Source: Vibrio cincinnatiensis DSM 19608 (GTDB lineage Bacteria; Pseudomonadota; Gammaproteobacteria; Enterobacterales; Vibrionaceae). From it: a DNA stretch of 64,000 nucleotides. Positions within the stretch are counted from its first letter, which is position 1, and the number at the start of each line of letters is the position of its first letter. Made by a program: the position numbers and the translations under genes. Positions 36,278 through 44,134 of the stretch are shown piece by piece. The stretch spans positions 62,001 through 126,000 of the forward strand of contig NZ_FUXB01000009.1 in NCBI RefSeq assembly GCF_900167345.1, given 5' to 3'. The notes beneath the pieces were generated by a model. It did no database searches, had not been told where the DNA came from, and saw only the letters and a program-made list of their open reading frames with translations.

Positions 36278-38086
36278 GTTTTTCCATTGTTCTAATATTT
36301 GAGATGGCATACATGGCTTTGAGAAATAGTAGCCTTGAATTTGCTCACACCCCATTGCATATAACTTATCCAACGCTTGCTTGTTCTCAACACCTTCGGC
36401 AATTAAGTCGACATTTAATTGCTTAGCGAGTTGGATGATCAACCATACCACTCGTTCAGATGTTTCATTGCATAGCATATTACGAATGAATGTGGCATCA
36501 ATTTTTATGCAATCAATAGGGTAGCTGTGAATATAATTTAGGCTTGAATAGCCCGTCCCAAAGTCATCTAAAGCGAGTTTAAATCCTAATTCACGCAGTT
36601 GATTGAGTACTTGAGTGACTTCTGTTGTTTTAGACAGAAGGACGGTTTCTGTTAATTCGAGAGTGAATTCATTCGGTTGAAAATGGTAGTGCCCAATTTT
36701 CTCCATTAAATGGCGTAAATAACGAGAGGAATGGGTGATTTCATGAGCGGAACAGTTAATGGCAAGGGACACTTTTTTATTCAGGGCGAGTTCCAATGTT
36801 TGTTTTGCTTGGCAGGCCAGTTCGATGATCCTTTCTCCGAGATCGACAATTAACCCCGATTGCTCTGCCGCTTCAATAAACTCGGTTGGCGAAATGGCTC
36901 CTAATTGCTGGTTTTTCCAACGCGCTAAGACTTCAAAATAGCGCCATGAAGGGTTATCACGCTGTACTATGGGTTGTACATTAACATAAAGTTCATGAGC
37001 GCTTTCGAGAGGTTTATCTAGCTCGATACGTAAGGCATTAATAATTTGCGTACGTCGATGATAGTCATGGCTTAGGTGTGTATCATAGCAGCGAATAGGT
37101 TGATTATGCAGGGTTTTACACTCTTTGAGAGCTAAACTGGCATGCAGAATGAGCTGATCCGAACTTTTAACGGAAGGGCTTTTTTTGGCAAGCCCAATAC
37201 TGAGTCCTACTTTGATATGATGGTTGGCGTCTCGGTATCCTTGCTCTAATCTTTCTAAAATCATACGACAAATTTTTAATGGATCATTAGAAAAGGTAAT
37301 AAAAGCAAATTCATCTCCCGCAATTCGGAAAATTAAATTTTCATTATATACGCACTGAAAAATGGTATTCGCCACATACTTAATTACTTGGTCACCAACA
37401 TAATGACCAAAGAGATCGTTGATCGATTTAAAATGGTCAATATCAAGGTAGGCGAGAGTAAAAGACTGATGGTTATTTTCTATTAAATAATCAAGTTTAT
37501 CGGATAAGCATCCTCGGTTCAGAAGATGGGTAAGGTTATCATGAGAAATTTCATAACTGAGTTGCTGGATTAAGCTTTCAGAACGGTCATTGAGCCATTT
37601 GTTACGCAAACTGTGGCTCAAAAGGCGAGCAATGATCCGGTGATATTCAATCACCGGATCATCATGCTCTATGGGCTGAGTAAACGTTGAAAACAGTAAG
37701 CCAAGCACTTCACCGGTTTCTGTTTTTATGGGGAGTCCCATGTATGCTTTCACGGTTTGATTTAACACTGGAGGCTGACTCAGCGAAAGATGAGGAGCAT
37801 GTTCAGTGACCAGCGAAAACTCTAACTTAGAGCGAATGATCGGTTCAAAGAGGCTCCCCTGTATCGCGTAGGAAGCCCCCATTTCGTGAGTGGATCCAGC
37901 ATAAGCAAGAGAAATGGCTTTGTAGTTTAATTTATCTATTTCCAGTAATTGGGTGCTGGATGTCTGAAAATGAGTATGTAAAACTGATACTGAACGCTCA
38001 TATAAAGACTTACCTTCAAGCAGCAGTAATCCATTTATTGTGTCTAAACTGACAGCCTCTCTAGCCAAGGCGTTGATGGTCGTCAT
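36257..38086 (-). CDS. GAF-GGDEF-EAL cyclic di-GMP protein
   Basis: The 609-residue cytoplasmic protein has a GAF-like sensor (about 15-165), a GGDEF domain (about 183-335: DNLTHLLNR at 183-191, signature AGDEF at 256-260) and an EAL domain (about 345-605: EVL at 385-387). AGDEF is atypical, but some Vibrio AGDEF proteins are known to be active cyclases. The EAL domain retains INCSAHE, ELTET, ALDDFGTGYSS, KIDATF, EGVEN and IQGYYFSKP, so phosphodiesterase activity is likely. No RxxD inhibitory site is apparent. The GAF ligand is unknown. Confidence 0.92.
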   Translation of the reverse strand: MTTINALAREAVSLDTINGLLLLEGKSLYERSVSVLHTHFQTSSTQLLEIDKLNYKAISLAYAGSTHEMGASYAIQGSLFEPIIRSKLEFSLVTEHAPHLSLSQPPVLNQTVKAYMGLPIKTETGEVLGLLFSTFTQPIEHDDPVIEYHRIIARLLSHSLRNKWLNDRSESLIQQLSYEISHDNLTHLLNRGCLSDKLDYLIENNHQSFTLAYLDIDHFKSINDLFGHYVGDQVIKYVANTIFQCVYNENLIFRIAGDEFAFITFSNDPLKICRMILERLEQGYRDANHHIKVGLSIGLAKKSPSVKSSDQLILHASLALKECKTLHNQPIRCYDTHLSHDYHRRTQIINALRIELDKPLESAHELYVNVQPIVQRDNPSWRYFEVLARWKNQQLGAISPTEFIEAAEQSGLIVDLGERIIELACQAKQTLELALNKKVSLAINCSAHEITHSSRYLRHLMEKIGHYHFQPNEFTLELTETVLLSKTTEVTQVLNQLRELGFKLALDDFGTGYSSLNYIHSYPIDCIKIDATFIRNMLCNETSERVVWLIIQLAKQLNVDLIAEGVENKQALDKLYAMGCEQIQGYYFSKPCMPSQILEQWKNWQAGHP

Positions 38087-38315
38087 AGTCTGCTCTTATC
38101 ATGATTAAAGGAAAATAACCTAGTTTTTATCGTGACTCGACAGCATTCATTGCTATATGCCTAAAGAAACTATGGCTGACGATGTATGGTTTTTCCACTT
38201 TGCGGTACTACCACTTTGGATGTATTTCCTGTTCTTCTATGGCCAATGAGCTCGCTAATCAAATGTGGGATATGCTGTTGAGCATTTGAATCCTGTACCT
38301 TATTGCGGTTAAGTA

Positions 38316-38352
38316 TATAATTCTCCCTCAAATCACATTGGGGGAGAATTAT
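38316..38352 (+). promoter_or_regulatory. 11-bp inverted repeat covering the RBS and start of the 38351 gene
   Basis: ATAATTCTCCC (38317-38327) is the perfect reverse complement of GGGAGAATTAT (38342-38352), with a 14-base loop. The second arm contains the Shine-Dalgarno GGGGGAG and the AT of the start codon, so in RNA it would hide the initiation site. A perfect TATAAT (38316-38321) overlaps the first arm; if it is the -10 element, the transcript would start near 38328 without that arm, and the repeat would act as DNA. Confidence 0.6.
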
Positions 38353-38716
38353 GCAGCAAAATCAATTTGAGGCTTTGGTCAACATACTTTGTCAACAACC
38401 AAACTTGCCACAAGCTTTAGACGTATTAAAAACGAATGAAAACCCCGATATTGCAGAAGCCGCGCAAGCGTTAACTGGGCAGTTTGCTTTGGCAGAGGTT
38501 GATGACGAAAAGCGCATCTACCACGTGACACATGAAAGTAATGAGCAAGGGGAAGAGCAAGAATTCTTTGAGCATGTGATGAATGAAGGCGAAGATATTA
38601 TTAAGTTTGTTGCTTGGTTTTTTGATTCGCAGTTTTCCGTTAAGACGAAGGAAACGTATCAAGCGGCAGGGAAAACGTATCAGCAACCAAAACGCAATCA
38701 ATCTGTAATAAAATAA
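38351..38716 (+). CDS. Hypothetical protein, 121 residues
   Basis: An acidic, soluble protein with a helical N-terminal half (QFEALVNILCQQPNLPQALDVLK, which looks like a short helical repeat) and a middle section rich in glutamate (about residues 62-82). The end is basic and glutamine-rich. No family recognised. It has a near-perfect ribosome binding site, GGGGGAG, seven bases before the ATG, but that site lies in an inverted repeat. The small gene that follows is about 96 bases downstream with its own binding site. Confidence 0.65.
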   Translation: MQQNQFEALVNILCQQPNLPQALDVLKTNENPDIAEAAQALTGQFALAEVDDEKRIYHVTHESNEQGEEQEFFEHVMNEGEDIIKFVAWFFDSQFSVKTKETYQAAGKTYQQPKRNQSVIK

Positions 38717-38812
38717 CTTATTTTTGTGTGATCTTTGTCTTGTTTTGGCCTGTTTATGTGATATAGTTACCTCGTTTGGTAATTAATTTACATATTAATG
38801 TAGGAGAGTGTC

Positions 38813-38947
38813 ATGGGTAACGATTTAGGTACAGCTTATATGGGCCAAATCATCGCTAAACAAATGATGCACGAAGCCCTTTATGGCAAAGCAAAGCCAA
38901 AGAAAAAATCTTTCATCAAAAGCATGTGGAAGAAAATGAGCAAGTAA
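38813..38947 (+). CDS. 44-residue basic small protein
   Basis: A short gene of 44 codons: MGNDLGTAYMGQIIAKQMM, then a lysine-rich tail ending KSMWKKMSK. It has a strong binding site (GGAGAG, 38803-38808), a normal ATG and stop, and is followed within 21 bases by a good terminator, which supports a real, separately transcribed gene. The methionine-rich amphipathic first half and basic second half suggest contact with membranes or nucleic acid, which is inference. No family recognised. Confidence 0.65.
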   Translation: MGNDLGTAYMGQIIAKQMMHEALYGKAKPKKKSFIKSMWKKMSK

Positions 38948-38967
38948 GTTTGCTCAACCGGAATATG

Positions 38968-38997
38968 AAAAGCCCTGAGTATTGACTCGGGGCTTTT
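38968..38997 (+). terminator. Terminator of the 44-residue gene
   Basis: AAAAGCCCTGAGT and its complement (one G-T pair) around a four-base loop, with a T-run; plus strand. Confidence 0.85.
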
Positions 38998-39113
38998 GCT
39001 TTATATGGATTGGGTAACGTACGCTTTTAGGATGGTGGTACTGAGGAGTTAGCTCAACGCATTTTGGCTTCTGATATATTGGCTATCAAGGGTTAAGGTG
39101 TATTCACCTTGGT

Positions 39114-39203
39114 AAAAAAAACCTCCCAGAGAGGGAGGTAAAGGAAAGAAGGTGACTTCTGCCTAGCCACTAAAGAGAAGCACAAACGCTGCCTGCATTT
39201 GTT
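39114..39203 (-). ncRNA. Predicted sigma-54-dependent small RNA, about 90 nt
   Basis: On the minus strand a -24/-12 promoter predicts a start at 39203. The RNA would contain a first hairpin (ACAAAUGC / GCGUUUGU, loop AGGCA, 39182-39202), an A-purine hairpin (AGAAG / CUUCU, loop UCAC, 39147-39160) and an intrinsic terminator (ACCUCCC / GGGAGGU, 39121-39139) with a tail of seven or eight U. The stretch UUUCCUUUACCUCC (just before and within the terminator arm) is complementary to Shine-Dalgarno sequences, as in Hfq-dependent RNAs. No open reading frame of note. It does not match the conserved core of Qrr RNAs as I know it. Function is unknown. Confidence 0.65.
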
Positions 39204-39213
39204 CTCTAACATA

Positions 39214-39229
39214 AGCATAGGGTGTGCCA
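39214..39229 (-). promoter_or_regulatory. Sigma-54 (-24/-12) promoter
   Basis: Minus strand TGGCACACCCTATGCT fits TGGCACR-N4-WTGCW at every key position: the GG at -25/-24 and GC at -13/-12 are correctly spaced, and both give +1 at 39203. Confidence 0.7.
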
Positions 39230-39311
39230 TAATTAAAAATATTTATTTATCATTTGGTTATCTAAATATTTTGACGAAAAATGAGGGTGAGATGCCTGTC
39301 TTTTGTGCAGA

Positions 39312-39328
39312 TGCAACGATTTAGTGCA
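39312..39328 (-). promoter_or_regulatory. NtrC-like enhancer site upstream of the sRNA promoter
   Basis: Minus strand TGCACTAAATCGTTGCA matches TGCACY-N5-RGTGCA at 11 of 12 defined positions. It lies about 109-125 bases upstream of the predicted start, a usual distance for NtrC-family activators. A further TGCA (39306-39309) adjoins it. LuxO, also an NtrC-family activator that binds TTGCA-type repeats, is an alternative. Confidence 0.5.
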
Positions 39329-39350
39329 AACCAGCCGTGTAAAGAAAAAA

Positions 39351-39372
39351 GGCCAAGCAAAGGTGCTTGGCC
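39351..39372 (-). terminator. Terminator of the porin gene
   Basis: GGCCAAGCA and its complement with a four-base loop, followed by TTTTTTCTTT on the minus strand. Confidence 0.9.
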
Positions 39373-39404
39373 AAAAGGACAGTATTTATGGAGTATACGA
39401 GAAA

Positions 39405-40337
39405 CTAGAAATCGTAACGGATGCCCGCTTGGAGTTGATCATCTTTATTTTTCAACTGCTCAAATTTGTAACCAGCATACGTTCGAATATTGCCGTTAAA
39501 TTTATAGACAGCTTCGATAGCAAAGTTTTTCGCTAGATCGGTATTGGTATCATCATTTTCTTGGAAGTTATACACACCCACTAAATCAAGCTGTTTATTG
39601 GCTTTAAACTTAGCGGCAACTTCATAGCCAATAATGTCTTCGGAGCTCTTTTCCCCTTTAACAAATAATGCGGCTAAAGTGAGTGAATCCATCGGCGTGA
39701 TGGAGGCAGCTAAGTTAAACTGCTTGTCATCATTATCTTGTCCAACGTAACCCGCCCCTAATGAGAACATGTCAAAGTCATACTTAATGGCGAGACCAAA
39801 ACTGCTGTCATCATCGCCATTGGCCTCTTTTTTCTCTCCAGCAAGATAGTTTGCTTGGATTGATAGTGCATCAAATTTAGCACTATAAAGGAAGTTATTG
39901 GCTCGTTTATCTTTGTTACCATTCACAATATCGGCAGCGTCAGCACCAAAGGTTGCCATGATATCGGTAAAATCTGTGAGCATGACTTGTGCTGAGTCTT
40001 GTTTACCGTATGAAAATGCACCGATAGACGTGCCAAGCCCTGCAAAGAAATAGCGGTTAGTCAGGTTGTCGTCACCATCTAATTCTGCTTCGTACTTACC
40101 AAAACCATACAGATCATCAGCAATGGTGGTTTTACCCACTAAGTTGAAGCGAGCTCGTGACTTGTCCTTAAATTTGGTTGAGCTATCAGATTCGTTATTA
40201 TCTGAAATGTTGAATCGCGCTTCTGCACGACCACCCACTTTAAGTTCTGTACCCTCTGCTTTATACACAGTTGCTGCCATCGCTGAGCCAGAAACGAGTG
40301 CTGCGAAGATTGCGGTTGCTACTACTGCTTGTTTCAT
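39405..40337 (-). CDS. General porin (OmpU/OmpC-like)
   Basis: A 310-residue precursor with a signal peptide ending SAMA21. The mature chain shows alternating beta-strand patterns, acidic loops (SDNNESDSSTKF, DNDDKQF) and the PEFF-like FAGLGTSIGAFSYGKQDS region, and closes with the outer-membrane signal QAGIRYDF. It fits the Gram-negative trimeric porin family, close to Vibrio OmpU/OmpL types. The family allows diffusion of small solutes and is often regulated by sRNAs and by osmolarity. A predicted small RNA lies just downstream on the same strand. The precise name cannot be given. Confidence 0.9.
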   Translation of the reverse strand: MKQAVVATAIFAALVSGSAMAATVYKAEGTELKVGGRAEARFNISDNNESDSSTKFKDKSRARFNLVGKTTIADDLYGFGKYEAELDGDDNLTNRYFFAGLGTSIGAFSYGKQDSAQVMLTDFTDIMATFGADAADIVNGNKDKRANNFLYSAKFDALSIQANYLAGEKKEANGDDDSSFGLAIKYDFDMFSLGAGYVGQDNDDKQFNLAASITPMDSLTLAALFVKGEKSSEDIIGYEVAAKFKANKQLDLVGVYNFQENDDTNTDLAKNFAIEAVYKFNGNIRTYAGYKFEQLKNKDDQLQAGIRYDF

Positions 40338-40608
40338 TGTTATTACCTTATTGATAGTGAATTGAGCTTCATGCTCTATGCTTTGGTTGAGAGTAAGTTA
40401 AGGTTTTTAAATGACGGTTTGATTGCTTAATTGTGACGATTAGGTTTTGTTTTTATTGAATAAAAATGAATGTGTTAGAGTAGGAAGAGCAGAACATTGA
40501 CTAATATTGAGCGAATGATCTTATTTTTATCCAGATTTTTATGGTTAGGGTTGGTGATTAAAAAAGATCGGTTACACTTTGTTTTTACTCATCATTCAAG
40601 GACGAGAA

Positions 40609-41223
40609 ATGAACGCCGTACGTTATGCAGAGCAGTTAGTCTATCCGTCAAAGGTGCTGTGTGTCGGGCGCAATTATGCTGACCATATCAAAGAGCTGAA
40701 TAATCCATTCCCAGAACAGATGGTCGTGTTTAATAAGCCAAACAGTAGTATCACTTCCACCTTACGGGCTTTCCATCAAGAAGCCTTACATTACGAAACC
40801 GAAATCTGCTTTTTGGTGGAAAATGGTCTTTATACTGCGGTAGGTTTGGGATTAGACCTAACGAAACGGACCTTACAATCACAATTGAAACAGAAACAGT
40901 TACCGTGGGAGCGAGCCAAAGCCTTTGATGGGGCAGCGGTATTGAGTCGGTTTATTCCATTGCAAGGAGTGAGCATCTCTGATTTACAGCTGGAACTATT
41001 CATTAATAGTGTCAGAGTACAATGCGGTGGTGTGGCACACATGATTTATAAACCAGAAGAGATTCTGGCCGAGTTAAAAACATATACAACTGTGTGTGAT
41101 AACGACATTGTGATGACGGGAACACCACAAGGCGTTGGCGAGGTGCATCAAGGGGATCGATTTTTAGGGCGCTTAAAATGTGCTGATCAAGTCTTGATAG
41201 AGGTTGAATGGCTGGCAGAGTAG
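40609..41223 (+). CDS. Fumarylacetoacetate hydrolase-family protein
   Basis: The 204-residue protein has the FAH C-terminal fold: KVLCVGRNYADHIKELNN, the metal-binding E-x-E region HYETEICFLV, the AFDGAAVLS segment and MTGTPQGVG. Relatives hydrolyse acylpyruvates or isomerise/decarboxylate related 2-oxo compounds with magnesium. The E. coli relative YcgM is of unconfirmed function. The start at 40609 has AAGGACGAGAA before it; an earlier ATG at 40579 adds ten poor residues. Monocistronic. Confidence 0.87.
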   Translation: MNAVRYAEQLVYPSKVLCVGRNYADHIKELNNPFPEQMVVFNKPNSSITSTLRAFHQEALHYETEICFLVENGLYTAVGLGLDLTKRTLQSQLKQKQLPWERAKAFDGAAVLSRFIPLQGVSISDLQLELFINSVRVQCGGVAHMIYKPEEILAELKTYTTVCDNDIVMTGTPQGVGEVHQGDRFLGRLKCADQVLIEVEWLAE

Positions 41224-41286
41224 CCAGCCGAGTGAGTTGAAGTATCCACTCTTAGATTGGAGTGGTTGACGAAGCAATGTTTCTCT

Positions 41287-41604
41287 TCAAGACAACAGCA
41301 CTAAGTTGAGTAATAAAAACATAGCCATGCTAATGAGAGTCGTGAGTAGCACATTGCTGGTTTTCCACGCCAATATTACGGCCAGTAGTGCCGCCCACAA
41401 ATAAGGGTTGTGATGGCTGACCCAAAGTGTCCCCTGATCCGTAAAGACAATAGGGGCCCAAATGGAGGTTAAGACCGCAGGGCCTGAGTAGCTCAGTAAT
41501 CGGTGCAATGCTGGGCTGAGTTTAAGAGGGAGGCGTGGCTCTAGAAATAGATACCGACTTAAGAAAACCAAGGCTGCCATGGCAAAAATAGAGATAAGGA
41601 TCAT
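41287..41604 (-). CDS. azlD: AzlD-family branched-chain amino acid exporter, small subunit
   Basis: A 105-residue protein with three to four helices, matching AzlD/YgaH: the start LVFLSRYLFLEPRLPLKLSPALHRLLSYSGPAVLTSI is typical. Together with the large subunit AzlC it exports branched-chain amino acids or their analogues. Its ATG overlaps the azlC stop by four bases (ATGA), showing translational coupling. Confidence 0.9.
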   Translation of the reverse strand: MILISIFAMAALVFLSRYLFLEPRLPLKLSPALHRLLSYSGPAVLTSIWAPIVFTDQGTLWVSHHNPYLWAALLAVILAWKTSNVLLTTLISMAMFLLLNLVLLS

Positions 41605-42323
41605 GCTTTGCCCTCGGTAATTTGTTCGGTGAAAAATCCCGCTAACATAGCGCCAATACTGGCTATCATCAAACTTCCTTCCACATGAAAGACGGTTAAT
41701 CCGACGGAAAGTATCAATGCGACGAGTATGGAAACTAAAACGGCTCTATTTTTCACCGTGGGAATGACAATAGCGATGAAGGTTGCCGCCACCGCAAATT
41801 CTAAGCCCAATTCATTTAAAGCGGGGAGGTATTGCCCTGCAATAATGCCTACCAAAGTGGCTAGGTTCCAGCATAAATAAAAACTCAGCCCTGCCCCTAA
41901 TGCATACCAGCGATGAAATTGCTGATCACTTTGTTGCCCACAAATAGCAAATAATTCATCGGTGAGAAGAAAGCCAAGCGTTAAACGCCAACGAAGAGGC
42001 AGCGGGCTCATTTTCTTACGCATGGAGACGCTGTAGAGGAAATGGCGAGAAGTAATAAAAAAGGTGGTCATCAGCAGGGTCATTAATCCCGCGCCCGTTT
42101 TCATCATTCCGATAGCAACCAACTGTGCGGAGCCGGCAAAGAGAATCGCCGAAAGAGCCTGACCTTCTAATAAGGTTAAACCGGCATCAATCGCAAAGGA
42201 ACCTGCTAATAATCCCCAAGGTAAAACGGCGATACTGAGTGGTAACATGGCAAGACAGCCTTGCCAGAATAAGCGTGACTGAGACTCTATTTCAGTGTGT
42301 TGTGACAAAATGTGGCTACTCAT
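41601..42323 (-). CDS. azlC: AzlC-family branched-chain amino acid exporter, large subunit
   Basis: A 240-residue inner-membrane protein with about six helices. Family motifs are seen in SIAVLPWGLLAGSFAIDAGLTLLEGQALSAILFAGSAQLVAIGMM and in LTDELFAI. It forms the main part of the AzlCD exporter (YgaZ/YgaH in E. coli exports valine). The gene follows the AraC regulator on the same strand with 106 bases between them, suggesting joint expression or regulation. Confidence 0.9.
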   Translation of the reverse strand: MSSHILSQHTEIESQSRLFWQGCLAMLPLSIAVLPWGLLAGSFAIDAGLTLLEGQALSAILFAGSAQLVAIGMMKTGAGLMTLLMTTFFITSRHFLYSVSMRKKMSPLPLRWRLTLGFLLTDELFAICGQQSDQQFHRWYALGAGLSFYLCWNLATLVGIIAGQYLPALNELGLEFAVAATFIAIVIPTVKNRAVLVSILVALILSVGLTVFHVEGSLMIASIGAMLAGFFTEQITEGKA

Positions 42324-42429
42324 AAATCATCCTGATCAATAGGCTGACTGTATCTTGTTGCCTTGGCAAAATACAGTGTGAAAACCTTATCTAACCACCA
42401 TTGAACAAGAAATACTTGTACAAAGTTGC

Positions 42430-43275
42430 TTAAGAGTTCATGTATTGCCGAGGGGTAATACCCATGGCTTTTTTAAAGTGACGATGTAAATGGCTTTGAT
42501 CATGGAAGCCACACTCTTGGGCGGTATCAGAGATGGAATGACCAGCCTTTAGTAACGTTTTAGCATAACGCAAGCGAGCTTGAATTTGATAAGCATGTGG
42601 TGGAAAACCAAATTGTTTTTGAAATGCTCGGACTAAATGAAAAGGGCTTATCTCCGCCAGATTCGCCAGTTCTGTAAGTGAGACATCCGCCTGAGGGAAG
42701 TCGTCTAAAAATGCTTTCACCCGTATGAGTTGCTGTTGTGTTTTTGAGGTTTCGGTCGGTTTCGGTGGCGTTTTACCGTGACGGCTCATCAATTTAACAA
42801 GGCTGGCATACACCAACGTTTCCCGGAGCAGTCGGTTATTGGATTTCTCTAGTGTTTCAAAGACGAGTCGAAATTGGTTGGCAAGTTCGGGATCATATAC
42901 CACCGCCTCTGGAAAATAGGGGGCTCCATATCTGTTTGTTCCCAACGCTTGTGCAATCGACTTAAATTGTTCAGGGAGTGGGTACATGGCTTTATATGCC
43001 CATCCCCCTTCTACTGCCGAATGTCCGGTATGTACTTCATCTGCATTGACTAAGATGATGCTATTTTGTGGCGCAACATGGTTACTACCTGTGCGAAAAA
43101 AGCATTGCGCACCTCGTTCAATCACTCCAACGGTATAGCCTTCATGGCTATGGCGAGAAAAGTTTTGGGTCTCATACTGAGCATCGAGTAGCTCAATTCC
43201 ACCAAGCTCATCGGCAATCTGAAATTTAGCGCTTTCCTTTGTTGAGTGTCGTTTTTCCATCGTTGGCTCTTCCAT
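42430..43275 (-). CDS. AraC-family regulator of amino-acid export genes
   Basis: A 281-residue AraC/XylS regulator with an N-terminal cupin sensor (about 20-160) and two helix-turn-helix motifs at the C-terminus (about 180-281: ISPFHLVRAFQKQFG, and QECGFHDQSHLHRHFKKAMGITPRQY). Members of this subtype are often linked to azlC or lysE-type exporters, and this one lies between azlCD and a divergent LysE gene, so it likely responds to an amino acid. Two start codons, 43275 and 43260, are possible; both have weak binding sites. Confidence 0.88.
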   Translation of the reverse strand: MEEPTMEKRHSTKESAKFQIADELGGIELLDAQYETQNFSRHSHEGYTVGVIERGAQCFFRTGSNHVAPQNSIILVNADEVHTGHSAVEGGWAYKAMYPLPEQFKSIAQALGTNRYGAPYFPEAVVYDPELANQFRLVFETLEKSNNRLLRETLVYASLVKLMSRHGKTPPKPTETSKTQQQLIRVKAFLDDFPQADVSLTELANLAEISPFHLVRAFQKQFGFPPHAYQIQARLRYAKTLLKAGHSISDTAQECGFHDQSHLHRHFKKAMGITPRQYMNS

Positions 43276-43448
43276 GTCTGGCCTTTTAGTCTACTGCAAA
43301 CGGTAGGATTTTTTTTGTACAAAATTGCGCATGATTTTTTATTGAAGTAATTGACTGGATTATTTGTCAATATCTTACTTATATAATTATATTTTTGTTA
43401 TTTATTGATATAAAATTTCTGGTTTTATTAATTATATGAAAGATAGTA

Positions 43449-44114
43449 ATGATTGATTTGTCGATTCTTCCTGTATATCTCATGGCCGTCGTTGCGTTAT
43501 TGTTATTACCCGGCCCAGATATGTTATTGATTGCTAGCTCTAGTTTGAGTTATGGACGTAGAGTCGGAGTCTTTGCTAGCTTAGGGAATGCTACCTCTGG
43601 TGTGATTTTAACGTTACTGGCAGCACTGGGCGTCTCCACCATGGTTGCTATGAATCCGATGGCATTGACGATTCTACAGTTATTGGGTGGGGCATATTTA
43701 TTGAAAATGGGCATCGATTGTCTGCGGGCGACGGAGCATTCAGCGGCGACGGTGGCGGTTGAATCAAGATTGGCAAAAACGTTTTATCAACGAGCCTTAC
43801 TGAGTAATTTACTTAATCCTAAGGCATTGGTTTTCTTCGTTATGTTTTTACCTCAGTTTGTTTCTCATAAGATAGCCGCCAGCTCAGGTGAGCAAATGCT
43901 CGCTTTGGGTATCCTACTCAATATTTGTGGATTATTGTTTAATTTTTTGTTGGTTGCTTTAGTGGGGTTATGCGGAAATCGGTTATTAGAAAGTGATAAG
44001 TTTCGGTGTTATCAGCATAAATTAATGGGGGGGATTTTTCTGGTGTTGGCACTCTGGATGCTTGGCGGAATGTTCGCCTCTTTCTTGATCTCATCAAGAA
44101 GCATAGCCTCATAA
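43449..44114 (+). CDS. LysE/RhtB-family amino acid exporter
   Basis: A 221-residue inner-membrane protein with six helices. The family start ALLLLPGPDMLLIASSSLSYGRRVG (LPGPD/N motif) and FYQRALLSNLLNPKALVFFVMFLPQF are clear. Relatives export lysine, homoserine, threonine or leucine. The divergent AraC gene, 173 bases away, is the probable regulator. The stop codon is inside the loop of the terminator hairpin. Confidence 0.9.
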   Translation: MIDLSILPVYLMAVVALLLLPGPDMLLIASSSLSYGRRVGVFASLGNATSGVILTLLAALGVSTMVAMNPMALTILQLLGGAYLLKMGIDCLRATEHSAATVAVESRLAKTFYQRALLSNLLNPKALVFFVMFLPQFVSHKIAASSGEQMLALGILLNICGLLFNFLLVALVGLCGNRLLESDKFRCYQHKLMGGIFLVLALWMLGGMFASFLISSRSIAS

Positions 44115-44128
44115 CCGAGGCTATGCTT
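44099..44128. terminator. Terminator overlapping the lysE-type gene end
   Basis: Perfect 12-base arms (AAGCATAGCCTC and complement) with a six-base loop that contains the stop codon of the upstream gene. It also lies just past the end of the convergent mutase gene. Confidence 0.75.
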
Positions 44129-44134
44129 GTCTCT

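Noticed and set aside
39114-39203. Identification as a Qrr RNA
   Set aside because: The promoter type and size fit, but the conserved Qrr core as I remember it is absent, and an NtrC-like site is a better match than a LuxO site.
39281-39536. Two plus-strand ORFs over the porin end
   Set aside because: They are antisense to the porin coding end and its terminator, and have no ribosome binding site.
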